From UBA4582 sp013204195 (GTDB lineage: Bacteria > Pseudomonadota > Gammaproteobacteria > Pseudomonadales > Azotimanducaceae): a stretch of 64,000 bases of DNA. This document shows, in pieces, positions 15,182 to 25,118 of the stretch. Location of the stretch: contig CAWUUH010000039.1 in NCBI GenBank assembly GCA_963925735.1, positions 1 to 64,000 on the forward strand, read 5' to 3'. The notes below the pieces were generated by a model. It had not been told where the DNA came from. It searched no databases and worked only from the letters and a program-made list of their open reading frames with translations. Position numbers and translations under genes: made by a program. How positions within the stretch are numbered: position 1 is the first letter of the stretch; each line of letters begins with the position of its first letter.

Positions 15182-16000
15182 ATGCGCGGATTCCTACGAA
15201 AAATGACAGTGACACACACCGATCCAGTGGGCTATGGATTGAATTTCGTTGACCAAGACGATTTTCCCTTAAACCCCTATATCGGTCAGCGGTTAACCCT
15301 AAAGTGGCATGGTGAGATCAAATGCCAGCACTGTGGGCGCGCCAGTAAAAAATCTTTTAGTCAGGGTTATTGCTATCCCTGCTCTCAGCGGCTGGCGCAA
15401 TGTGACCTGTGCGTGATGAGCCCGGAGCGGTGCCATTACGATAAGGGCACATGCCGTGAGCCGGCCTGGGGCGAAGAGTTCTGCATGCAGTCGCATATTG
15501 TTTACTTGGCGAACTCCAGTGGTATCAAGGTGGGCATTACGCGGCCGAGCCAGTTACCAACCCGCTGGCTCGACCAGGGTGCAGTTCAGGCGCTCCCCAT
15601 CATGCGCGTCGCCAGTCGTCAGCTGTCAGGCTTTGTTGAGGTGATTTACAAGGCGCATGTGAGTGATAAAACCCACTGGCAACGTATGCTCAAGAGCAGC
15701 GGTGAGCCGCTGGACTTGGTGGCTTTGCGCGATGATCTGTACCCGCTGGTACAAACCGAAATTGAAGCGCTGCAGGCCATTCATGGCTTGAACGCCGTGA
15801 TGCCAATTCTTGACGTTGAGCCCCTGGCGATTAACTATCCGGTGCAGCAGTACCCCGAGAAGGTCAAATCCATGAACCTGGAGAAGACCCCTGAGGTCAG
15901 TGGCGTGCTGCAGGGCATTAAGGGCCAGTACCTGATATTTGATACGGGTGTGATCAATCTGCGCAAATACACCGCCTATGACATTGAGGTCAGCGCTTAA
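15182..16000 (+). CDS. DUF2797 protein with cysteine-rich zinc-binding motifs
   Basis: A 272-residue member of the DUF2797 group. A cysteine cluster lies in the first third (CQHCGRASKKSF, CYPCSQRLAQCDLC, CHYDKGTCREPAWGEEFC), suggesting bound zinc. It is followed by HIVYLANSSGIKVGITR and PTRWLDQGA, which resemble a GIY-YIG-like strand arrangement with downstream Arg. The function of the family is unknown, though nucleic-acid binding is plausible. The ATG at 15206 (MTVTHTDPVG) is an alternative start. It lies just upstream of pepN. Confidence 0.78.
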   Translation: MRGFLRKMTVTHTDPVGYGLNFVDQDDFPLNPYIGQRLTLKWHGEIKCQHCGRASKKSFSQGYCYPCSQRLAQCDLCVMSPERCHYDKGTCREPAWGEEFCMQSHIVYLANSSGIKVGITRPSQLPTRWLDQGAVQALPIMRVASRQLSGFVEVIYKAHVSDKTHWQRMLKSSGEPLDLVALRDDLYPLVQTEIEALQAIHGLNAVMPILDVEPLAINYPVQQYPEKVKSMNLEKTPEVSGVLQGIKGQYLIFDTGVINLRKYTAYDIEVSA

Positions 16001-16089
16001 AACCGAAGTTCCCATTGTCGTCGCAGCTATCGCAGACCACAGCTGTTAAGATGCGGTATTTACATGACCTCCTATCCGAGTATACCTGC

Positions 16090-18801
16090 ATGCAAGAAGG
16101 CCAACCTAAAGCCATTGAACTCAAGGACTATCAGGTTCCGCCCTATCTGATAGATTCGACGGAACTGCACGTTGAGATCAATGAAGACGTGACTGTGGTG
16201 ACCACGACATTAAACGTGCGCAAGAATCCTGACGCCATTGCTGCAGTCAGCGACCTAGTGCTGAACGGCGCCGCTGAACTGGTGAATAAATCCATCGCCA
16301 TTGACGGCCAGGAGTTAGGCTCTAACGAGTATGGGCGTGAGTCGGATTGTCTGACGTTGTATAACGTGCCCGACACCTTCACCTTGCGCACCCAGGTGGA
16401 AATTAAACCTCAGGACAATACGGCCCTAGAGGGGCTGTATAAGTCGGGCGATATGTTCTGCACCCAGTGTGAGGCCGAGGGCTTTCGCAACATCACCTGG
16501 TACCTTGATCGGCCTGACGTCATGTCAAAGTATCGCACCACGATCAATGCCGAGAAAAAACGCTACCCAATTTTGCTGTCTAACGGTAATGACATCGCGC
16601 GCGGCGAAGACGGCGAGCGCCATTGGGTCACCTGGGAAGATCCCTTCATGAAACCCGCCTATCTGTTCGCGCTGGTGGCCGGTGACCTGCAACACGTGGA
16701 CGACACCTTCGTCACCATGAGCGGCCGAGAAGTGAAATTGCAGATATTTACTGAGTCGCACAATATCGACAAAGTGGATTACGCCATGTTGGCCTTGAAG
16801 AATTCCATGCAGTGGGATGAGCAAGCCTATGGCCGTGAATACGACCTGGATATCTTCATGATCGTCGCTGTCGAAAGCTTCAATATGGGTGCCATGGAAA
16901 ACAAGGGCCTGAACATTTTCAATACATCCTGTGTGCTGGCGCGACCAGACACCACCACTGACTTAGGCTATCAGCGCGTAGAAGCCGTGGTGGGTCACGA
17001 GTACTTCCACAACTGGTCAGGTAACCGGGTGACCTGTCGTGATTGGTTTCAATTAAGCCTGAAAGAAGGCTTTACTGTGTTGCGTGACCATGAATTTTCT
17101 GCCGCCATGGGTTCGCCGACGGTCTGTCGAATCAACGATGTGGCCGGCCTTCGCGGCGCTCAGTTTCCGGAAGACGCGGGCCCCATGGCGCACTCGATTC
17201 GGCCAGACGCCTATATCGAGATTAATAACTTTTATACGGCCACGGTCTACGAGAAGGGTGCCGAGGTGGTGGGCATGATTCGAACCCTGTTGGGATCTGA
17301 ACAGTTTCGCCGCGGTACTGACCTGTATTTTGATCGACATGATGGTCAGGCCGTGACCACGGAAGAGTTTGTGAAGGCGATGGAAGATGCCAGCCAGGTT
17401 GATCTGACGCAATTTCGGCGCTGGTATTCTCAAGCAGGCACACCTGTACTGAAGATTAAGAGTCAGTATGACCCCGACCAGCAGACCTACACCTTGAATG
17501 TGACCCAAAGCTGTCCGCCAACGCCGGGACAGCAGACAAAATTACCCTTCCATATGCCGTTGGCCTTAGGCCTGTTGGATAGCGCGGGTGCGGATATGCC
17601 GTTAACGCTGGCGGCGGCTGCAGCGGGCCAATCGCCCCAGGTTGCCAACGTGCAGAATGCGGCGGGGCAGCAAACGGTGATTCTGAATTTGACAGAAGCC
17701 CAGCAAAGTTTTGTGTTCACTCATGTCAATGAAAAACCGGTGCCGAGCTTACTGCGAGGCTTCTCCGCGCCAGTGAAGCTGCAGTTTAATTACTCTCGAG
17801 ACGAGTTGATGTTTCTCATGAGTCACGACGCCGATGGTTTTAATCGCTGGGAAGCCTCCCAACGGTTGGCCATCGATGTTATCCAGGAAGTGGTTGGGCA
17901 GCTTCAGGCTGGGCAAGCAGTGCAGGTCGACTCACGTTTGATTAAGGCTTTCGAGAGCAATCTTGACCAGGCCGTTGCGCGGCACCGTGATCTATCGTTA
18001 GACAAGGCGATGATCGCCGAGATGCTAGTGTTACCTTCGGAAACCTACCTGGCTGAGCTCGTGGTAGTGGCTGATGTAGATGCGATTCATGCTGCTCGTG
18101 AAGCGGTTCGGTTGGCCATTGCGACTCAGCTTGCTGGGGTTTTACTGGCGGTGTACAAGCTCAACCAGGACGACAAGCCTTTTGCTGTGAGCGCCGAGGA
18201 ATGCGCTCGCCGAAGTCTGAAGAATGTCGCTCTGGCTTACCTGATGGTGCCAGATGATACGGAGATGGTGGCCTTGACGGTGGCTCAGTTCAAATCAGCC
18301 AACTGCATGACCGATACCAGCGCTGCTATTCGCAGCTTGGTAAACTCAGCGGCGCCGTTGGCACTGCAAGCCAAGGAAGAAGCTCTGACAAAATTTTATG
18401 AGCGCTGGAGCGATGAGGCCCTGGTGATTGACCAATGGTTTAGTCTGCAGGCTTCAAGCCCATTGCCCGGAGCCCTGGAACGGGTGAAAGCCTTGATGCA
18501 GCACTCGGCCTTTACCTGGAAAAACCCGAACCGCTTGCGCTCAGTGATTGTCGCTTTCGCGTTTCAGAACAACGTCAACTTCCATGACAAGAGTGGCTCA
18601 GGGTATGAGTTCCTGGCAGATTGTGTGATCGAGTTGAACCGCATCAATCCGTTGGTGGCTGCCAGAATTCTGAGTCCGCTGACGCGCTGGCGTAAGTATG
18701 ACACTGCTCGCCAGGATCTGATGCGGCAACACTTGCAGCGTATTCTTGATACCGAGAACTTGTCCAAGGATGTGTTCGAAGTGGTGTCAAAGAGCTTATA
18801 G
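16090..18801 (+). CDS. pepN: Aminopeptidase N (M1 family)
   Basis: A cytoplasmic zinc aminopeptidase that removes N-terminal residues from peptides. From 16090 it has 903 residues; the N-terminus (QPKAIELKDYQVPPYLID) lines up with gammaproteobacterial PepN, whereas earlier TTG/ATG starts would add unmatched residues. Key motifs are exopeptidase GAMEN at 267-271 and zinc site HEYFHNWSGNRVTCRDWFQL from 303, with the second Glu in LKEGFTV. The C-terminal DUF3458 Ig and alpha-helical domains follow. Ribosome sites are weak at every candidate start, so the exact N-terminus is open. Confidence 0.96.
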   Translation: MQEGQPKAIELKDYQVPPYLIDSTELHVEINEDVTVVTTTLNVRKNPDAIAAVSDLVLNGAAELVNKSIAIDGQELGSNEYGRESDCLTLYNVPDTFTLRTQVEIKPQDNTALEGLYKSGDMFCTQCEAEGFRNITWYLDRPDVMSKYRTTINAEKKRYPILLSNGNDIARGEDGERHWVTWEDPFMKPAYLFALVAGDLQHVDDTFVTMSGREVKLQIFTESHNIDKVDYAMLALKNSMQWDEQAYGREYDLDIFMIVAVESFNMGAMENKGLNIFNTSCVLARPDTTTDLGYQRVEAVVGHEYFHNWSGNRVTCRDWFQLSLKEGFTVLRDHEFSAAMGSPTVCRINDVAGLRGAQFPEDAGPMAHSIRPDAYIEINNFYTATVYEKGAEVVGMIRTLLGSEQFRRGTDLYFDRHDGQAVTTEEFVKAMEDASQVDLTQFRRWYSQAGTPVLKIKSQYDPDQQTYTLNVTQSCPPTPGQQTKLPFHMPLALGLLDSAGADMPLTLAAAAAGQSPQVANVQNAAGQQTVILNLTEAQQSFVFTHVNEKPVPSLLRGFSAPVKLQFNYSRDELMFLMSHDADGFNRWEASQRLAIDVIQEVVGQLQAGQAVQVDSRLIKAFESNLDQAVARHRDLSLDKAMIAEMLVLPSETYLAELVVVADVDAIHAAREAVRLAIATQLAGVLLAVYKLNQDDKPFAVSAEECARRSLKNVALAYLMVPDDTEMVALTVAQFKSANCMTDTSAAIRSLVNSAAPLALQAKEEALTKFYERWSDEALVIDQWFSLQASSPLPGALERVKALMQHSAFTWKNPNRLRSVIVAFAFQNNVNFHDKSGSGYEFLADCVIELNRINPLVAARILSPLTRWRKYDTARQDLMRQHLQRILDTENLSKDVFEVVSKSL

Positions 18802-18921
18802 TCTCTGAGGCTCGTGTTTTGTTGGCACCGCCCGCTTAAAAACCTATTGTCAACGTTCGGTGCACCGCGCTGAGCGTTGGCAATGGGTCTTCTGGCTGAA
18901 GGTCTCTTAACTCAAGCTCTA

Positions 18922-18966
18922 CTAAACCTAGCACTTCTAAACCTAGCACTCCTAAACCTAGGTCGA
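18922..18966. repeat. 15-bp tandem repeat, three copies
   Basis: CTAAACCTAGCACTT, CTAAACCTAGCACTC and CTAAACCTAGGTCGA lie between the convergent pepN and batD 3' ends. Related CTCTACTAA and CTCTAGGT words flank them. Confidence 0.88.
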
Positions 18967-18985
18967 CTAACTCTAGGTCTAACAG

Positions 18986-20755
18986 TTACCTGCCGCCGCT
19001 AGGATTCATGGTGGGCACTAAACTGGTCTGCTGCTTCGGCGTCTTAGGGCGCTGGCGAAGGCTCTTGACGATATTCAATAACGCACTACCATCCCAGTCC
19101 TCGTGGTTGCCCTCGGCATAGATGCTGCGCTCCAAGTTGTCGATCTCGGTGATCAGTGCCGGGCTCTGCAGATGCAGTCCCAGTTCATGTAACGAATTGA
19201 TCGAGGGGTCTTGCTCAATGCCCCACAGGAACAGTGCCTGGCGGGCGGCGCTGGCCTGTCCTTGACGGCAAGCGTGCGTCAGTTGGGTCAATGGCGCTGT
19301 GTTAGGGGTCGCAATCGATGGGGTCTCGGGCTTGCCACTTTGGCTATGCGTTTGCCGACTGCGCCACCAGAGGCCCAGCGTTATCAGCCACAGCAGGGCG
19401 AAGACCACGACGAGCACATGACTGATCAGCGCCCAGCGGTTTTGCGGCTGTGGGGATGCGTTGCTAGCGGCCGCGACCGCCGCAGGCGGCACCACCGGCG
19501 TCAAGCTGGGAATGCTGGCTGGGGTGCTGGTTGAGGCTTTGACCGTAAAGCTGGCGGCGGGCAGTTCGCTGTATGCCAGGGCATCAGTCTCGGTATTCCA
19601 CCAATATAAGCGAATAGCCGGTAGTTCGAGAGTGCCCGCGGCAGTGGGCACGATACCAATGGTATAAGTTTGAGTCGCAACGATGCCATTGGTGGTGGTG
19701 GCTTCCGTGACCGTGGGTGGATCTTCGTAGGTCTTGGCCTTATCCAAGGTCAATGGCGTCATGGGCGGCAACAAGGAGCCGGCGACGCCGTCCACGATGA
19801 GGGTGAGGGTTCTGTTAATGGGTTCGCCAACGGTGAAGGTCGGCGGCGTCTGGCTCCAGCCTTCGGTGAGAGCAAGCCCCTTGGCAGGTAGCCAGTTGGC
19901 GTCGGGAAAGCTCGCCGGCTTAGCTTTGACGTTGATGGTATGAGGGTTTGAAATAGCCATGACCCGTTCGCCGGTGGAGAAGAACCGGTTGCTGCCACGC
20001 GAGCCAGCAAAGGTTTCGCGAGGAATAATGAGTTCGCCGCTCTTCTGGGGAAAGATGGCATAGCGCTTCTCCAAGACATAGTAGCGCCGATTGTTCACCA
20101 GAGTTTCATACCGCTGTTCGCCTTCGATCGCTTCGATAACCGCGTCAGTCAAGGCCGGTGGCGGCGGAAAGTCGCCAGAGACGGCGTCGACGTAGAACAG
20201 TTTCACGGTATACAGAATTTGACCCTGAACATAGGTGTCTTGGGTGTCGACAGTAGTCTCGAAGAACACATATTGGCTGGTCTGGCGTTGCATTTCTGCA
20301 GTCTGGCGAACCACATTAACAACGATTGGCGAAGACTGGTGATTACCGACGAACAACGAAGGCACGATAAGTTGGCCTAGGCGGCGGGCTCGTAGCGACA
20401 GTTCCCAAAGCACATAGACTTCGGCGGTAGTATTGCCGTTGATGATGCTGGTGCGACTGGTGCTTTGTGGGCCATTGATGCTCACGATCTCAAAGTCCTG
20501 TTCCAGGACGCTGAAGTCCGGTGCCGTGTTGGTGCCAGCATTCTCCAGCCGCACCTTCAGTATCAGCAGATCGGCGTCGGAGACCTGCCTGCGGTCAACT
20601 GAAGTGAGCAAACTCGCCTGACCAGCGAAGCTTGCCAACAGCAGCGTCAGGGTCAGCAGCAGGTTGGCCAGGTGACCCTTTGGCAGAAGTCTGGGCCTGC
20701 CAGATGACTTGTGCGCACCGAGTCTCTCGGTGCTACCAGTTAGATTGATTGCCAT
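18986..20755 (-). CDS. BatD family protein
   Basis: A 589-residue exported membrane protein. The start at 20755 opens with a basic segment, then LANLLLTLTLLLASFAGQA as signal peptide. BatD-like beta-rich oxygen tolerance domains follow (VDRRQVSDADLLILKVRLENAG; IVPSLFVGNHQSSPIVVNVV; YEKRYAIFPQKSGELIIP-like strands), with one C-terminal membrane helix (LISHVLVVVFALLWLITLGLWW) and a cytoplasmic tail. Its start overlaps the end of the VWA-TPR gene by 23 bp. An open frame runs further upstream, but there it encodes a shadow of the VWA-TPR acidic tail. It is the last gene of the Bat operon; the function is envelope-linked but poorly defined. Confidence 0.9.
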   Translation of the reverse strand: MAINLTGSTERLGAHKSSGRPRLLPKGHLANLLLTLTLLLASFAGQASLLTSVDRRQVSDADLLILKVRLENAGTNTAPDFSVLEQDFEIVSINGPQSTSRTSIINGNTTAEVYVLWELSLRARRLGQLIVPSLFVGNHQSSPIVVNVVRQTAEMQRQTSQYVFFETTVDTQDTYVQGQILYTVKLFYVDAVSGDFPPPPALTDAVIEAIEGEQRYETLVNNRRYYVLEKRYAIFPQKSGELIIPRETFAGSRGSNRFFSTGERVMAISNPHTINVKAKPASFPDANWLPAKGLALTEGWSQTPPTFTVGEPINRTLTLIVDGVAGSLLPPMTPLTLDKAKTYEDPPTVTEATTTNGIVATQTYTIGIVPTAAGTLELPAIRLYWWNTETDALAYSELPAASFTVKASTSTPASIPSLTPVVPPAAVAAASNASPQPQNRWALISHVLVVVFALLWLITLGLWWRSRQTHSQSGKPETPSIATPNTAPLTQLTHACRQGQASAARQALFLWGIEQDPSINSLHELGLHLQSPALITEIDNLERSIYAEGNHEDWDGSALLNIVKSLRQRPKTPKQQTSLVPTMNPSGGR

Positions 20756-22547
20756 TATTGTTTGATCTGCCTTGTCTGAGTCGGTCGGAATATTGCATCT
20801 CGAATTTTCGGCGCAGCAGGCCGCCGGGATCATCAGGGACCTTGCGGAGCCAGTTTTCCAGGGCCTGGCGCTCTTCATCGTCCAGGGGTTGAGTGTCTTC
20901 CTCTGCCAGCTTCGCGTCCTTGGCTTGCTGGTCTTGATCACTGGGCTGTTGTTGCTCAGCCTCGGTGCTCTCGTCATCCTGCGGTTCGCCGTCCTCATCG
21001 GAGGATTGTTCGCCGTCAGACTGTTCCTGGTCGTTAGGGTCGCCGGGTTTTGAATCCTGGTCTGAGGATTCGTCCTCGGACTCTTGGTCCTCGCCGTCTT
21101 CACTGGATTCCTGGTCTTGTTGCTGCTGTTGCAGCATGTCCTCGACTAACTGCTTGTTAGCGGCGGCGTCTGCGTCATCTGGATTCTGCGCCAGGGCTTG
21201 CTCGTAGGCTTTGATGGCATCCTCATACTCGCCTAGGCGGGCGAGGCTGTTGCCAAGATTATAAGCATCATCGGCGCGGGCCGATTGCTCAACGCCGGCT
21301 GTCTTACTGATCTGCTGGGCATAGTCACTGGCAGCGCCGGCATAATCTTCACTGCGATAGCGGGCTGCGGCACGCCAGGTCTCGTTCTGAAACAGGTTCG
21401 CAGCAGCAGCGGCATCGCCTTCGGCCAGGGCCTGTTGCGCCTGCTGGTCGCGGGTTGCCCAGAGATCGTCCCACAGGGAAGCCTCGGCCTGTTCATGGGG
21501 CAGAATCATCAACAGTGGCAGGGTCCACAACCAGCCGCGGCGAAAGCACAATGCCGCCAGTGGCAAAAGCAGCAGGACCAACCAGGGGCCTTCCTCGAAC
21601 CAAACGTCGAAGTCTCGTTCCAGTTCGCGGAAAGCGTCGGGGGCGAGCTTGTCGGGGGCTAACAGATAGGCCAAGTCTTCATCGGTGAGTGTCATGGGGC
21701 TGTACCGGCCACCGGCGACTTGGGCGAAGTCTTGCATGGCAGACAGGTTCACGCGAGGAATGATCAGATTACCTTGAAGGTCTTTCAGGTAACCACCATC
21801 GCGGAGTATTTTACTGCCATCAATAGGCGCGCCCGCAGCGGTACCCACTGACATGACCGATATGGGATAGGCCGCGCGATGTCGCCGTGCAATGCTCTGG
21901 GATTCGGCGATATCGCGGATCTCATCGGTGAGCAGCAGAATGCGGCCAGAAGCGACACCGGCATCAGTAAACAACTGCACAGCGAGGTCCAGGGCGGGTG
22001 CTAATTGACTGCCCGGTGCCGGCATGATTTCCGGGGTGACCGCAGGAATCATTTCGCTGATCGTGTTGGCATCATCGGTGAGGGGCGACACTGTATGAGC
22101 ATCGCCGGCGTATGCTATCAGAGCGGTAACACCTTCTTTGCGCAGGGTCAGCAGGTCTTGAAGTTTGCGTTGGGCGCGCACTAAACGATTCGGCTTAATG
22201 TCGATGGCATACATGGATCGACTCAAATCTAGAATGATCACCAGCGCGTCTTCCCGCTCATGTACCGGTTGGGGTGTCTTTAGCCACACTGGACCGGCAA
22301 GGGCAATAATAGCCAGCAGCCAGCCAACCAACAGCAGGTTCAACAGACGTCGACTGCCAGTTTGGGTGGGCAAAGCCAAAAGGTAAGGCAGCAGGCTCGC
22401 GTCAATGCTTTGCTCCCAACTCGAGCCTTGTTGCTGGCGACGTTTGACCAGGATAAATAGCAACACCGCGGGTATCAGGGCATAGAACCAGTTGGGTCGC
22501 AGGAAGTGAAAGTCTGTGGCCAGGTTGAGCATCAAGGTGTCTATCAT
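20733..22547 (-). CDS. VWA-TPR protein (BatB/BatC fusion)
   Basis: The 604-residue membrane protein has two N-terminal helices (about 20-34 and 69-85) and a von Willebrand A domain with a MIDAS DLSRS at 107-111. Two more helices follow near 320-350, then a TPR region (NLGNSLARLGEYEDAIKAYEQALAQNPDDADA). After that comes a 90-residue stretch almost wholly of Q, D, E, S and P, and a conserved-looking LENWLRKVPDDPGGLLRRKF tail. In many species the VWA part (BatB) and TPR part (BatC) are separate; here they are fused. It overlaps its upstream neighbour by 4 bp. Confidence 0.92.
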   Translation of the reverse strand: MIDTLMLNLATDFHFLRPNWFYALIPAVLLFILVKRRQQQGSSWEQSIDASLLPYLLALPTQTGSRRLLNLLLVGWLLAIIALAGPVWLKTPQPVHEREDALVIILDLSRSMYAIDIKPNRLVRAQRKLQDLLTLRKEGVTALIAYAGDAHTVSPLTDDANTISEMIPAVTPEIMPAPGSQLAPALDLAVQLFTDAGVASGRILLLTDEIRDIAESQSIARRHRAAYPISVMSVGTAAGAPIDGSKILRDGGYLKDLQGNLIIPRVNLSAMQDFAQVAGGRYSPMTLTDEDLAYLLAPDKLAPDAFRELERDFDVWFEEGPWLVLLLLPLAALCFRRGWLWTLPLLMILPHEQAEASLWDDLWATRDQQAQQALAEGDAAAAANLFQNETWRAAARYRSEDYAGAASDYAQQISKTAGVEQSARADDAYNLGNSLARLGEYEDAIKAYEQALAQNPDDADAAANKQLVEDMLQQQQQDQESSEDGEDQESEDESSDQDSKPGDPNDQEQSDGEQSSDEDGEPQDDESTEAEQQQPSDQDQQAKDAKLAEEDTQPLDDEERQALENWLRKVPDDPGGLLRRKFEMQYSDRLRQGRSNNNGNQSNW

Positions 22548-23587
22548 CGAATTGACTCCCCTTTGGTCGTGTTATACGGCAAGCGGCGAAACAACGATTG
22601 CCAGCCGCTAACAACAGGATGGGTCAAAATCAATAGCACGCTCGCCAGTAACGCCAGTGCCAGCGGCCAGTAAAACAAGGACTTGATCGGCCGAAAGGTT
22701 TCTTGATCCTGTTCGATGGGTTCGAGCTGGTCTAGCACCGTATAGATCTCCAGCAGCTCTGCGGCACTGCGCGCGCGTTGGTAAGTGCCGCCGGTGAGCT
22801 CGGCAATTTCAGTTAGGGTCTTGCTGTCCAGCTCTGCGGATGGATTAACCGTGCGGTTAAATAACAGGCCGGGGACCTGCATTTCCTCCGCGCCAAAGCC
22901 GATGGTATAAATTTTGTCGCCTTCCTGGGCGGCGATCTTTGCCGCTTGCAAGGGCGTCACCTCGCCAATATTGTTTTGGCCGTCAGTCAGTAAAATCAAC
23001 ACTCGGCTCTCTGCGGGTCGCGATTGTAAGCGTTTGACCGCTAAACCAATCGCATCGCCAATGGCGGTCTTGCCGCCGGCGATACCCAAGGGCGTTTCCA
23101 GCAGTAGCGTACGCACGGTGTTGCGATCAAAGGTTAGAGGGGTCTGCAGATAGGCCTTGCTGCCAAACAGAATAAGGCCAAGGCGATCACCGACACGACG
23201 TTCGACGAAGTCGCCGACCACCGCTTTGACGACTCGCAGGCGCGTCACCATTGCGTTGCCCACGGCCATGTCTTCGGTGCCCATGGAGCCAGAGATATCC
23301 ACCGCCATCATCAGGTCGCGACCGTTGCTAGGCAGCTGCACAGGGTCGCCAATGTATTGGGGCTGAGTAGCGCTGCTGATCAGTGCCAGCCAAATCAGGA
23401 CCATCAGCAGGCGCCTTAACAATGACGTGTTATTTGGCTGACCCGTTGTCACGTTGTATTGGGCAGCGATGCGAAAGAAGGGCACTTGCAGCGCCGCATC
23501 TTCCTGGCGAGCCACGGGCAGAAGCCAATAGGCCAGCAAGGGTAAGGGCAGCGCCAGTAAGGCTAGGGGCCAAAGTAACTCGATCAT
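22544..23587 (-). CDS. VWA domain membrane protein (BatA)
   Basis: The 347-residue protein has N-terminal hydrophobic helices (LLWPLALLALPLPLLAYWLL; LLMVLIWLALISSA), then a VWA domain with the MIDAS residues DISGS at 97-101, the TPLTFDRNTV region and the LLTDGQNN strand. One C-terminal helix (FYWPLALALLASVLLILTHPV) ends it. It is probably a metal-dependent scaffold in the inner membrane acting with MoxR and the other Bat proteins. It overlaps both neighbours by 4 bp (ATGA), showing tight translational coupling. Confidence 0.93.
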   Translation of the reverse strand: MIELLWPLALLALPLPLLAYWLLPVARQEDAALQVPFFRIAAQYNVTTGQPNNTSLLRRLLMVLIWLALISSATQPQYIGDPVQLPSNGRDLMMAVDISGSMGTEDMAVGNAMVTRLRVVKAVVGDFVERRVGDRLGLILFGSKAYLQTPLTFDRNTVRTLLLETPLGIAGGKTAIGDAIGLAVKRLQSRPAESRVLILLTDGQNNIGEVTPLQAAKIAAQEGDKIYTIGFGAEEMQVPGLLFNRTVNPSAELDSKTLTEIAELTGGTYQRARSAAELLEIYTVLDQLEPIEQDQETFRPIKSLFYWPLALALLASVLLILTHPVVSGWQSLFRRLPYNTTKGESIR

Positions 23588-24117
23588 GGCGTCACTCCGG
23601 CAGGCAGGGATCGGTGGCGTTTGATCCAGAGGTTGCCGAGTCGTTGCAGGGCCTCAACGTCCACTTCAGTTTGCGCCTGGTATTGGCCCTGAATCAGAAT
23701 CTGGCCGGCACCTGTGCTGAATTCATGGCTTTGTGCCGTGCTGTCTAGAAATTGAACCCAGGTTTCGCCCGTCAGCGCGGCGACCTGGCTGCGGGGATAA
23801 TGGGTCAACGCCACGCGCTTGAGTAACTCCGTGTAACCTCGCAGGTAATCTTGCGGGCCCTCTTCTCGTTGATACAGACTGTACAGTGCACGCAACTCAA
23901 TGATGGCCTCGCGGCGATAACGTTGGCTGCGCCAGTAGCGCCAGGCGCTGTAGATCAACAGCCCCGTCGCGATAAGCACAAGGCCGCCGAGCAGCCACCA
24001 GCCGAAAGCCGGTGGCCAGGCGTCGATGCTGGCCGGCAGGTGAATATCACGCAGATTCGCCAGTGGATCGGCATCCGGAGTGGCCGGTAACATCGGATTG
24101 TTGGGGGATGCGGCCAT
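23584..24117 (-). CDS. DUF4381 membrane protein
   Basis: A 177-residue protein with an N-terminal periplasmic-type segment (LRDIHLPASIDAWPPAFGWW), one helix (LLGGLVLIATGLLIYSAWRYW) and a basic cytoplasmic domain (YTELLKRVALTHYPRSQVAALTGETWVQFLD). This is the pattern of DUF4381, found between DUF58 and VWA genes in Bat operons. Its stop overlaps the batA start by 4 bp, and it begins 2 bp after the DUF58 stop. No enzymatic motif is seen. Confidence 0.9.
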   Translation of the reverse strand: MAASPNNPMLPATPDADPLANLRDIHLPASIDAWPPAFGWWLLGGLVLIATGLLIYSAWRYWRSQRYRREAIIELRALYSLYQREEGPQDYLRGYTELLKRVALTHYPRSQVAALTGETWVQFLDSTAQSHEFSTGAGQILIQGQYQAQTEVDVEALQRLGNLWIKRHRSLPAGVTP

Positions 24118-24119
24118 GG

Positions 24120-25103
24120 TCAGACTCGCCTAGCGTATTCGTTATATTGCTGGGCCAGACTCGAAATCATCGGTTCGTGGGTTTGAAGTTCGAACAGGGG
24201 CGATTTTTGGCGGGTGAATTCCCGTCGCAGGGCATTGATCTGCTCGTCAAAACCCTGCTGGTAGTCTGCTCGAAAGCGTTTGTTAGCAGTATTGATTCTG
24301 ACCCGGTCGGTACCATTAGTGATGGTGTATAAATCCGGTCTTGGGAGTTCTCGTTCCAGGGAGTCGGAGATATGAATGCCCACTAAGTCATTCTGACGGG
24401 CGATCTGGTTCATGTGCAAACGAGCTTCCTCGTTACCCTCCTGAGCCAGGGTGGAGAAGTCGCTGATGATAAATACCGCACAGCCATGTTTAGCCACTCG
24501 GCGAAGATTGCGCAGCGCCTCAACCAGATAGTTGTCACCGTTAGCTGCGGGTGCTTGTTGGTTGAGTTGATGGTTAAAGTCGTTGATCTCGTGCAACAAG
24601 TGCAACACCGAGTGTTTGCTGCGGCGAGGTCGCACCGATCGATGACCCGCTTCGGAAAATACTACGCCACCCACGCGATCTCCTCGTTCTAGCGCTGTCC
24701 AAGCGAGTAATGCGGCGACTTCCGCGGCCAGTACCGACTTGAAGGCGACCTTGGAGCCAAAGAACATCGACTGGGACTGATCAACCAGAATCAGCACCGG
24801 GCGTTCTTTTTCTTCCTGGAAGAGCTTGGTGTGGGGTGCACCAGTACGCGCCGTGACACGCCAGTCGATGGTGCGAACGTCGTCCCCGGGTTGATAGGTT
24901 CGCACTTCCGCAAAATCGATGCCGCGGCCTCGAAAATTCGACGCCAGTAAGCCCGATAAGGGATTGCGCGCCTTGCTGCTGGCAAAGGCGTCAATGGCTT
25001 TGCTCGCGTAGCGCAGTCGAATGAGTTCGCGGATATCCGTGTAGGCACCGCCGCGAATATTGAGCTCATGGCGGCTAGATTGGCTGACACGCTTCATGAC
25101 CAT
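24120..25103 (-). CDS. DUF58 domain protein
   Basis: The 327-residue soluble protein has the DUF58 signature: LRYASKAI, then LSGLLASNFRGRGIDFAEVRTYQPGDDVRTIDWRVTARTG, spread over residues 29-88. A VWA-like fold follows, starting at LILVDQSQSMFFGS with a partial MIDAS. It is the invariable partner of MoxR ATPases in the Bat operon. An alternative ATG lies two codons in (MKRVSQ). The 15-bp gap after moxR and 2-bp gap before DUF4381 indicate a single transcript. Confidence 0.94.
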   Translation of the reverse strand: MVMKRVSQSSRHELNIRGGAYTDIRELIRLRYASKAIDAFASSKARNPLSGLLASNFRGRGIDFAEVRTYQPGDDVRTIDWRVTARTGAPHTKLFQEEKERPVLILVDQSQSMFFGSKVAFKSVLAAEVAALLAWTALERGDRVGGVVFSEAGHRSVRPRRSKHSVLHLLHEINDFNHQLNQQAPAANGDNYLVEALRNLRRVAKHGCAVFIISDFSTLAQEGNEEARLHMNQIARQNDLVGIHISDSLERELPRPDLYTITNGTDRVRINTANKRFRADYQQGFDEQINALRREFTRQKSPLFELQTHEPMISSLAQQYNEYARRV

Positions 25104-25118
25104 GGAATTTGCCCCGCG

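Noticed and set aside
20755..21103. N-terminal 116 residues of the long BatD frame
   Set aside because: They are the shifted reading of the acidic tail of the VWA-TPR gene; BatD has a proper start and signal peptide at 20755.
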